Positions 56,070 through 64,000 of a stretch of 64,000 nt of DNA are shown here, piece after piece. This DNA is from Orychophragmus violaceus (taxonomy: Eukaryota; Streptophyta; Magnoliopsida; Brassicales; Brassicaceae), in the NCBI GenBank assembly GCA_030180135.1, contig CM058239.1:70191823-70255822 (forward strand), written 5' to 3'. Position numbers and translations under genes: made by a program. The first letter of the stretch is position 1. Every line of letters begins with the position of its first letter. The notes below the pieces were generated by a model that was not told where the DNA came from, ran no database searches, and saw nothing but the letters and a program-made list of their open reading frames with translations.

Positions 56070-56374
56070 ATTTTAATTAAATATTTCAAGTTCCACAATT
56101 TGCAAATTTTTATACATAATTTAAATTTAGAATCATATTTAAATGTTAATTTTTTTTTTTTACTAAATAGATATTTGGGCCTGTTCAAAAAAAAAATTTG
56201 GGCCTAATAATTAAACTAAACAAAAAAAACCCTAAACAACAATTAAGGCCCAAAATCTCATACGGCCCAATAATTTTCCCCCTTGATCGTAATCAGACTA
56301 ACCCTAATCCCTAAAATCACGATTTCCTCTCCAACGAAATCCTCTCCGACGATCTCCTGTGCTCCGACGATCTC

Positions 56375-56970
56375 ATGTGCTCCGGCGATGGTAGACAAAG
56401 GCAAGGCAAGGCAATCGTAGGCGGTGGTCAGAAGCGAGCCGCGTCGAACATTCTTCAGAGACCGAGAACAACAGCGCCGTCGAAAAGTCAATCCCATTTA
56501 CCACCGCAATATACTTTCACGCCGACATCATCATCGCTAGTGCCTCAACAGATAAACACCGCTATCGCACCACCCCGTTTCACGCCGACATCCTCTGTGC
56601 CGGTGCCTCAACAAATAAACACCCCTAACGCACCACCCCATTTCCGCGACTTTCCACCGCCGATTGCGCTTTTTCAGGACTCGCCACCGCCACAACGAGA
56701 TATCAGAAACTCTTCTGGTGCAAGTCGAAACCGGGACTCTCCTACTCCTACGGTTCAGAACTCCCAAGCATCTCCAGCTGCGATCTCCCAAGGTCAGAGT
56801 AACCCTTCTGTAGAACCTCCATACGCACATGGCGAAGATGATGAACTGTTTGGAGTTGAGCCAGTGCTCCAGGAAGACCTCTTAACTCTCCTCAATAACC
56901 TGGTTCTGGTGCCAAACCGTAACCAATTTACCACAAATCTGTCCCCCATACCGAAGCCTAATACAACTTG
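56375..56970 (+). CDS. CACTA-1 second gene, first exon only
   Basis: An open 199-codon stretch (MCSGDGRQRQGKAIVGGGQK) rich in Pro, Ser and Gln, with repeated PQQINT motifs (FTPTSSSLVPQQINT and FTPTSSVPVPQQINT), ending NTTW before a GTAAG donor at 56971. In plant CACTA elements the second gene (TNPA-like) often has such a low-complexity N-terminus followed by a conserved domain in later exons. Those exons are missing: CACTA-2 begins 117 bp into the intron. The assignment is by position and composition. Confidence 0.5.
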
Positions 56971-57087
56971 GTAAGATTCTAAATGTTTCGATGGAATGTT
57001 GTTGATTGAAGGTTTTGATTGTTTCTGTTGTTTGTTGCTGAGTTAATCGCTATAATTCATTGTCTGTGGTTTAATAGTTGTTCCTGA

Positions 57088-58758
57088 CACTACAAGAAAA
57101 CTACCTTTTTACGAATGCAAGTTGCGACAACATACGTGGTCGCTAAATGTCCCGACTAATTTGCAACTAAAGAATGACTTCTAAGCGACCGATAAAAAGT
57201 AGTCGTAAATAAGTCACATATATGTGACTGCATAAAAAGAGTCGTATATCAGTCGCTATTTCGCGACTGATTTACGACTATTGTGTTGTCGTAAACTCGT
57301 AGTCGCTAGTTGGTCGCGAAATTTTCGATTACTTAGCGACTGTTTTATGTAGGTTGCAATTCATACGCTATTTGGTTGTAAAAAGTCAGTACACCCACGT
57401 GTTTTAACTCTTTTCGGGTTGGTGTACTTACTTTTTGCGACTTTATATAGCAGTCGTTAATTAGTCGTTAAGTGGTCGCATTTCAGTCGCAAAATGGTCT
57501 ATATAAAAACCTTCGACCTCTCTTCTACTCATTTACACAAATGCTCATACTCCCTCTCCATCTTACGAATCCAAACAAAAAATAATAATTTGTAAACCCT
57601 TTCTCATATAATGTCGGGATTCTATAATGCTCGGGAATGGATGTATCAGAGGAAAAATCCAGAGACAGGAACTTTCTCGGCGGAGTTCTAAATGGGGGTC
57701 GAACAATTCATGGCTTTTGCATGTAATCAACCTTTTGTGCTAAGCAATATTGGTAGGTTTTTCTGCCCTTGCACTTTCAGCAAAAACGAGAAAGTTATCT
57801 CGGGGAACAAAATTTGGAATCATCTATTGTGTAGAGGATTTATGGAAGACTATTATATTTGGTATAAGCAAGGGGAGGAAATTGATGTGGCTTTAGGACC
57901 GAGTTATGTTAATATGACGCAAGAAGATGATGTCGTAGAAGATAGATATGTTGATATGGTGAATGATGTGTTTCGTGATAGTGTGAATTTTGATAGTTAT
58001 CAGAATGTTGAAGAACCGGTACGTAACCATTCCAAAAATTCTACGACTTGTTAGAAGGGGCGAGAAATCCGTTATATGATGGTTGTCGTGAAGGTCACTC
58101 TCAATTATCCTTAGCCGCACGGGTCCTGCAAAACAAGACGGACTACAATATGTCTGAAAAGTGTGTGGATTCATGGTGCGAGGTGTTGACTGATTATTTA
58201 CCACAAGGAAACTAGTCAACCGGATCCCACTATGAGATAGAAAAGTTGATGCACAACTTAGGTATCCTGTATCATACAATTGATGTATGTATTAACAATT
58301 GTATGATCTTTTGGAAAGAAGACGAAAAGTGGGATAAGTGTCAATTTTGTGGTTCGCCAAGATGGAAGCCCAACGACGGAAGCCGTAGAACCAAAATAGC
58401 AGAGTCTCGTATGTGGTATCTACCTATCGCTGACAGATTGAAAAGAATGTATCATAGCGAGAAGACTGCAGCGGCAATGAGATGGCATGTTGAGCACCGA
58501 GCAAAGGACGGAGAAATGTGTCATCCTTCTGATGCTGCAGAGTGGAAATATTTTCAAGACCTACATCCTCGGTTTGCCGAAGAAACTCGTAACGTTTATT
58601 TGGGATTGTGTACAGATGGGTTCAATCCATTTGGCATGTCTCGTAATCATTCGTTGTGGCCTGTGATCTTGACTCCATATAACTTGCCCCCTTGGATGTG
58701 CATGAATGAAGAATACTTGTTCCTTACAATCCTGAATTCAGTGGCAAATCATCCGCGA
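57088..58758 (+). mobile_element. CACTA-2: truncated CACTA element inside CACTA-1
   Basis: CACTACAAGAAAAC starts at 57088 after TGA, in the same orientation as CACTA-1. Subterminal repeats of the same AGTCGC/GCGACT type fill 57105-57500. A TNP2-like gene follows and breaks off near 58758, shortly before the chromovirus LTR. Confidence 0.87.
57611..58758 (+). pseudogene. CACTA-2 TNP2-like transposase, N-terminal part
   Basis: Starts MSGFYNAREWMYQRKNPETG and hits a TAA at about 57689. It continues with the transposase-associated region (FFCPCTFSKNEKVISGNKIW), where one cysteine of the first copy's CKFC is a serine (CTFS). After a frameshift near 58038 comes the TNP2 N-terminal part (MWYLPIADRLKRMYHSEKTA, PFGMSRNHSLWPVILTPYNL). 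It ends at NHPRA, where CACTA-1 continues into the catalytic core. An extra insertion (VCINNC) near 58290 is absent from CACTA-1. The stops lie at different places from those in CACTA-1, so the two copies decayed separately. Confidence 0.85.
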
Positions 58759-58824
58759 GCATGTGGTAAGTGGATCATACCATCTGCGAGCCTCGAAAAC
58801 ACTTTGGTCAATGGAAAGCGTAAG
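58759..58824. other. Short unassigned junction
   Basis: 66 bp between the broken transposase and the chromovirus LTR. It matches neither CACTA-1 nor other elements in the window. It may be filler DNA or a remnant of another element. Confidence 0.4.
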
Positions 58825-59603
58825 TGATATGATCATGGCTAGCAAGGAGAATATGGAGCTTGAACCTGAGGATGCTAAGCTTGAACCAGAGGATATACAT
58901 GGAGATGAGGATGTCCTAACTGCACCAAGTGGACCAATGACCCGAGCAAGAGCTAAGCTGTTCAACAAAGCCATTGGAGGAATGCTTAATCACTTAAGCA
59001 TGGAGCATGAAGAATACAATCAAACCATTCTGGTTTTGATTCAGGCCCAAAGAGATCACTAATTGGGTATGTGAATCAATTGTACTTTTTTCCCTTATCC
59101 AAGTTTTGTCCCAAAGGGTTTTCTTGGAAAGGTTTTTAATGAGGCAATTGTTTCACATTATTTGGCCCATTACTTGATTCTCCTCAAGCCCAGAACTTCA
59201 ATTTTCGTCCAGAATATTCCATAGGATTTTAAATTTCGAAAATGAGTTGTAATAAGTGTTTTCGCTAGTTCCTAGGTCATTTAATGCTTGCTCTTCATGC
59301 AAGCCTTCTTCTAAACTCTTTTTAAACTCATGTACTTCTTTCATTTCGTTTTTATCCAATCTTTTTATCAAAAACCTTTCTGAGTTTGGATCACAAAAAT
59401 TATGTTGGTGTTTCATATCAACAAACCCTTGATTTCTTTTGGTGTGATTCTGAAAGAGATTAAGCTGTGGTGTTTAGAGATTCATTCCGCAAATCTCTGA
59501 TCTAACCAATCGATCATCTTCTTCCTTCCATCATCACGGCTTTACAGCCACAATCTATCCAAGTCTCAACCTCACAAGTGCCGATCTAGGGAAGATCTCG
59601 TCA
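58825..59603 (+). repeat. Chromovirus 5' LTR
   Basis: Proposed from TGATATGATCATGG to GAAGATCTCGTCA, just before the primer site. Its first 240 bp carry the open C-terminal Pol coding segment. No second LTR is available to confirm the ends. Confidence 0.55.
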
Positions 59604-59604
59604 A

Positions 59605-59618
59605 GTGGTATCAGAGCA
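59605..59618 (+). promoter_or_regulatory. Chromovirus primer binding site
   Basis: GTGGTATCAGAGCA, complement of initiator tRNA-Met, follows the LTR. Confidence 0.88.
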
Positions 59619-59992
59619 CACTTGAGAAGTTGAGTTTTCTATCTATCATTTTCGTTTTTATTTGTTCATGTTCTGTTTTTCTGTGTTCATCATAGATTTA
59701 CAGATTTGTTGTGTTTGTTCTGTCTATCATTGTGTCTATCACTTTCGCTTCATCATTTGCAGTATTTATCATCAAAATCATCATTTCAGTCACTGATTTG
59801 TTCATCACCATATACCAGTACGAAAATAACTCTTCATCTTCTGATCTGATTTGTTCATCACTGTTTGAAGTTGTTGTTGTTGTTGATTCATTTCTGGTCA
59901 TTTATAAATCATCATCTTGTGTTTCTGTTTTAAGTTCGGCATTAACTTTCTATAAAAACAGTTACTGCTGAGTTTGTGTGAATTGTTTCAGG

Positions 59993-62900
59993 ATGTCTGA
60001 AGAAGAAGAAGAAATCAGTATCAACAGAAGTCAGAAACTCTTGGCTGAAGCTATTACAGCCCAAATTACTGCTCAATTGACTAGGGTAATGGATGACAAG
60101 TTTGAGGCTATGAGAGAAGAGCTGAATGTCAAGTCATCAAACAAGGATAAGCAGTCAACAGGAAGAGGGAGTCATGCTTCTGAAAGAGAAAGAGAACAAG
60201 AAACCAGAGAAGAAAGAAGGCGAATAAGAGATGAAGGTGCACATGGTTATTATAGTCATTCATCTCAGAGAAGCCATAAAAGATCTAACCGTACAAGGGA
60301 AGGCAGAGACTTAATGCAAGAGAACCTCAAAGGATTGAAAATCAAAATCCCATCCTTTCATGGAACCAACAATCCAGATGCTTACTTGGATTGGGAGAAG
60401 AAGATTGAGCTGGTCTTTAACTGTCAAAATTATGCAGAAGTAAACAGAGTTAAAGTGGCTACTACTGGATTCTATGATTATGCTTTGAGCTGGTGGGATC
60501 AGATTGTCACTTCTAGGAGACGCAATGGAGAGTATCCTGTCGAAACTTGGTCAGAATTGAAGCTCCTTATGAGAAGAAGGTTTGTACCAAGTCATTATCA
60601 CCGTGAGCTTCACTCCAAGCTAAGGAAGCTGTCCCAAGGCAACCGATCAGTAGAGGATTATTATCAAGAGATGGAAACCCTGATGCTGAGAGCACATATT
60701 TCTGAAGATAAAGAAGCTACTATGTCTCGGTTTCTAGGAGGATTAAATAGAGAAGTGCAAGATAGAGTGGAAATGCAGCACTATGAGGATATTAAAGAAA
60801 TGTTGCATAAAGCAATTCTGGTTGAGCAGCAAGTTAAGAGGAAAGGAACCTCAAGGCCTAGTTATGATTCAAGCAAGCTGAGCTATCAAAGAGAGGGAAA
60901 GCAAATCATGACTCCAAAACCAGAAGCTAAGCCATTCACAGCCAATCAAGAGAAGGACAAAGGAAAATCAGAAGCTACTGCAACTAGGACTAATGATCTT
61001 AAGTGTTATAAGTGCCAAGGCAGAGGACATTATGCAAATGAGTGCACTAACCGCAGAATCATGGTTATTAGAGACAATGGGGAGTTTGAGTCCGAGGAAG
61101 AACCTGAGCAAGGAGATCAATCATCTTCTGAAGATTGTAAAAGAGTAGACAAAGGATTGTCTCTTGTTGCTAGAAGGTCTTTGAGCATCCAAAGCCAAAC
61201 TTAAGAGCAAGAGCAGAGGGAGAATCTGTTTCACACTAGATGCCATGTCAAAGGAAAAGTCTGTAGCTTAATCATTGATGGAGGTAGCTGTACCAATGTG
61301 GCAAGTGAAACAATGGTTAAGAAGCTCTGTTTGGAGGAAAAGAAGCATCCTAAACCATATAAGCTTCAGTGGCTTAATGACGAAGGGGAAATGAAGGTCA
61401 AGAACCAAGTGCTTGTGCCATTCTCTATTGGAAAGTATGAGGATGAAGTTCTGTGTGATGTTCTACCTATGGAAGCTGGACATATTCTTCTTGGACGTCC
61501 ATGGCAATCTGATAGGAGAGTGATTCATGATGGCTTCACCAACAAGCACACTCTTATGTTCAAGGGAAGAAAGACCACTCTCATTCCTATGACGCCACAA
61601 GAGGTTTATGAGGATCAACTCGATCTCCAACGCAAGGAAACCAGGTTAAGCAAACAACCAAATCTTTTTATAAAGGCTACTGAAGTTAAGAAATCTATTT
61701 GTTCAGATAAGCCTATCTTGTTGTTTGTATTTAAAGAAGCTCGTTTGAGCTTGACTAACCAAGCACCGGCTTTGCCGAGTGAACTAAGTGAGCTTTTACA
61801 GGATTATAAGGATGTGTTTCCTGAGGAGAATCCAAGTGGTTTACCACCAATTCGTGGCATTGAACACCAAATTGACTTCATACCAGGAGCCACACTCCCA
61901 AACCGTCCCGCATACCGCACCAATCCCGTGGAAACAAAAGAGCTACAAAAACAGGTTGATGAGCTCATGGCCAAAGGACATATCAGATAAAGCATGAGTC
62001 CATGTGCTGTACCAGTCTTACTTGTGCCTAAAAAGGATGGGAGCTGGCGCATGTGTGTTGATTGTAGAGCAATCAACAATATCACTGTAAAGTATCGACA
62101 CCCTATTCCTAGATTAGATGATATGCTTGATGAATTGCATGGTTCTAGCATATTTTCTAAAATTGATCTTAAAAGTGGTTATCATCAGATTAGGATGAAG
62201 GAGGGTGATGAATGGAAAACTGCATTTAAAACGAAGCATGGTTTATATGAATGGTTAGTTATGCCATTTGGTTTGACAAATGCACCTAGTACATTCATGA
62301 GGTTAATGAATCATGTTCTTAGAGCTTTCATTGGTCATTTTGTTGTAGTGTATTTTGATGACATTCTGATTTACAGCAAAAGTTTAGAAGAGCATGTTCA
62401 GCATCTTAATTCTGTCTTAAGTGTTCTTAGACATGAGGAACTCTATGCTAACTTCAGCAAATGCACATTTTGCACATATAACCTTGTCTTTCTAGGTTTT
62501 GTTGTAAGTGCAGATGGAGTTAAGGTAGATGAGGAGAAAGTCAAGGCTATTAAAGAGTGGCCAAGTCCTAAGACAGTAGGAGAAGTGAGAAGCTTTCACG
62601 GTCTTGCTGGGTTCTATAGACGTTTTGTCAAGGACTTTAGCACCATTGCTGCACCACTCACTGAAGTTATCAAAAAAGAAGTCGGTTGGAAATGGGAACA
62701 AGCGCAGGAAGAAGCATTCCAGACCCTTAAAGAGAAGCTTACTAATGCTCCTGTCTTGGTCTTGCCTGATTTTCTTAAAACATTTGAAATTGAGGGTGAT
62801 GCCTCAGGTATAGGAATTGGAGCTGTTCTAATGCAAGAAAAGAAGCCCATTGCCTATTTCAGTGAAAAGCTTGGAGGATCTACCCTGAACTACCCAACTT

Positions 62901-63043
62901 ATGATAAGGAGCTCTATGCCTTAGTCCGGGCCTTGCAAACATGGCAACATTATCTGTGGCCTAAGGAGTTCATCATCCATACTGACCATGAATCTCTCAA
63001 GCACATGAAAGGTCAACAAAAACTTAATAAGAGACATGCTCTG
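59993..63043 (+). pseudogene. Chromovirus Gag-Pol with two nonsense codons, truncated
   Basis: Start chosen at MSEEEEEISINRSQKLLAEA because the upstream Met only adds MNCFR. Order: Gag core (IPSFHGTNNPDAYLDWEKKI, ALSWWDQIV); zinc knuckle CYKCQGRGHYANEC (about 61006-61047); TAA at 61202-61204; protease with IIDGGSCTNVAS (about 61270); TAA at 61988-61990; RT with WRMCVDCRAINNITVKYRHP and YFDD (about 62350); RNase H start (FEIEGDASGIGIGAVLM) up to LNKRHA. All parts share one frame. The second TAA lies in a highly conserved Pol segment (GHIR then SMSPCAVP) and is a plain loss. The first lies exactly between Gag and protease. No integrase is present. Confidence 0.88.
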
Positions 63044-63776
63044 TGATAACCTGTATCCAAAATACGGTCAACGGGCAGCAGAAAGTCAACAGGGGTGAAA
63101 TTGTCATTTTACCAATGTCGGGGGTAAAACGGTAATTTTACCAAAGTTCGAGACGGAAGCCGAGACGGGCCGAATATTCTTATATTTTAATATAAAGAAT
63201 ATTCACAAGACCAGAATTGGAGAAATCGGAGCAGAAACATGTTTTTCGGTGAATCGGGAATGGAAACCAACAAAACCGACAAAACTTCAAAAATTCATAA
63301 CCGGAGCTACGGGTGTCCGTTTGAGGTGATTCAAAATGATAAATTTATCAAATAGCATGGAGAATCTTTTTGTGGTGGTTTGAGGATTTATGGAATCATC
63401 CAGAGATATTCTAAAATATTACAACCGAGAACCATCAAACCGAGCATTGGAGTTAAAGGGGAGTAGCGGCTAGTTAGGGGCGGTTTAGAGGTAATCTTTG
63501 GGCAAAAAGGTTTAATTAATCAAGAGTAATTTATAGTGGAAATAGAGAGGAAGAGACGTGGCATGTTGAGGAGGTGTTGTGGCATTGTTTTAAAAGAAAT
63601 ACAATGCATGTGATTTTGATCACATGGTTAAATGAATCTTCTATTGATTCATGCATTGTGTCGTGGCAAGAGGGAAGAGATGACAGGAAGATGCACTGAA
63701 TTTGGTGGGTGTTGGCGTGGCTAGCAAGGAGAGAAGGAGGATCCACTTGTCATCCATTCAAGCCATCACATTTCAT

Positions 63777-63785
63777 TATATAAAG
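63777..63785 (+). promoter_or_regulatory. TATA box in the terminal LTR-like sequence
   Basis: TATATAAAG, followed 30-50 bp later by CA-rich and AAC-rich DNA typical of a plant 5' leader. Confidence 0.55.
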
Positions 63786-63839
63786 AAGCTCATCTCCTCC
63801 TCATTTCAACACACAACAATAACAACAAAAAAAGAGAGG

Positions 63840-63934
63840 AGAAGAAGAAGAAGAAGAAGAAGAAGAAGAAGAAGAAGAAGAAGAAGAAGAAGAAGAAGAA
63901 GAAGAAGAAGAAGAAGAAGAAGAAGAAGAAGAAG
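63840..63934. repeat. GAA/AAG microsatellite
   Basis: About 31 uninterrupted GAA triplets, then GAGAGA and shorter GAA runs to the window end. Confidence 0.97.
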
Positions 63935-64000
63935 GGAGAGAGAGAGGAGGAGGCGTGAGAAGAAGAGAGAAATAGAGAGCGAAGAGAGAAGAAGAAGAAG

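Larger units (their letters stand above)
51708..57087 (+). mobile_element. CACTA-1: En/Spm-type DNA transposon, right end not found
   Basis: The left end CACTACAAGAAAAC starts at 51708 after ATG, a possible 3-bp target duplication. Subterminal repeats follow, then a TNP2-like transposase gene (52289-56069) and the first exon of a second gene (56375-56970). CACTA-2 sits in the intron after that exon. No inverse end (GTTTTCTTGTAGTG) occurs in the window, so the right part is deleted or lies beyond the later insertions. Both genes show lesions; the element is dead. Confidence 0.88.
58825..63041 (+). mobile_element. Chromovirus (Ty3/gypsy), CRM-like, 3' part cut off
   Basis: Putative 5' LTR (58825-59603), tRNA-Met primer site, a leader, and gag-pol to the middle of RNase H at about 63041, where another LTR-like sequence starts. 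Coding text inside the 5' LTR (GPMTRARAKLFNKAIGGM) is the usual C-terminus of plant chromovirus Pol, so pol overlaps the LTR, a feature of the CRM group. Integrase and the 3' LTR are outside the window or lost. The frame has two nonsense codons. Confidence 0.8.
63042..64000 (+). repeat. LTR-like sequence of a further retroelement, right end outside
   Basis: It starts at the break in RNase H with TGTGATAACC. There is no coding text. A TATATAAAG box (63777-63785) is followed by AACAATAACAAC-type leader DNA and a long GAA run, as expected for a promoter and its start region. Without the other end, an LTR is the best guess. Confidence 0.5.

Noticed and set aside
59711..59971. Hydrophobic 86-codon ORF in the chromovirus leader
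   Set aside because: T-rich leader gives I/V/F-rich text by composition; no relation to retroelement genes.

Overview
This is plant nuclear DNA built almost wholly from nested transposable elements. The retroelement families, the Athila- and Tat-type Ty3 elements, the CACTA ends and a decayed plant type-A DnaJ gene point to a dicot, most likely a Brassicaceae species; a species cannot be named from sequence alone. I see no intact host gene, rRNA, tRNA gene or CRISPR. The element density and a CRM-like chromovirus suggest pericentromeric heterochromatin (inference).

Layout. (1) 1-14989: unassigned LTR-like DNA (1-880), then a decayed Athila-type Ty3 element (gag remnant, protease, no RT or integrase, ORF1, PPT, 3' LTR). 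A complete Ty1/copia element, Cop-1 (3805-11553), splits its ORF1, with ATACA target duplications, near-identical LTRs and an uninterrupted 1325-aa polyprotein. (2) 14990-23465: an old copia, Cop-0 (minus strand), split by Cop-2 (15525-22431, minus), whose LTRs are about 99% identical although its pol is ruined. (3) 24046-42740: a Tat-type Ty3 element (GATTC duplications) with gag-protease, RT, two RNase H regions, integrase, a phased 21-bp tandem repeat and an antisense four-exon gene. Its gag-pol frame is split by Cop-3 (27193-34711, GGATC duplications), which keeps an open gag but a dead pol. (4) 43756-48938: a non-coding LTR element with 1.7-kb LTRs. (5) 48944-51511: a DnaJ pseudogene carrying a solo LTR (49177-50752, CCTTC duplications). 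(6) 51708-58758: two CACTA elements in the same orientation, the second inside the first. (7) 58825-63041: a CRM-like chromovirus with two nonsense codons, cut off by a further LTR-like sequence that runs to the window end with a long GAA microsatellite.

How the parts relate. Cop-1, Cop-2 and Cop-3 are one lineage: same LTR start, same tRNA-Met primer site, same AGTGGGAGAT PPT, same splice-acceptor-like sequence just before the gag ATG. Cop-1 looks autonomous; Cop-2 and Cop-3 look like recently moved dependants.

The most unusual signal is a pair of palindromes (type TGTCGATCGACA or GCATCGATCGATGC) whose centres are exactly 21 bp apart. It occurs 17 times, in the Athila element, Cop-1 and Cop-2. 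At least two pairs lie in extra DNA that interrupts Cop-2 coding sequence relative to Cop-1, so the pair behaves like a small module that spreads between unrelated retroelements.
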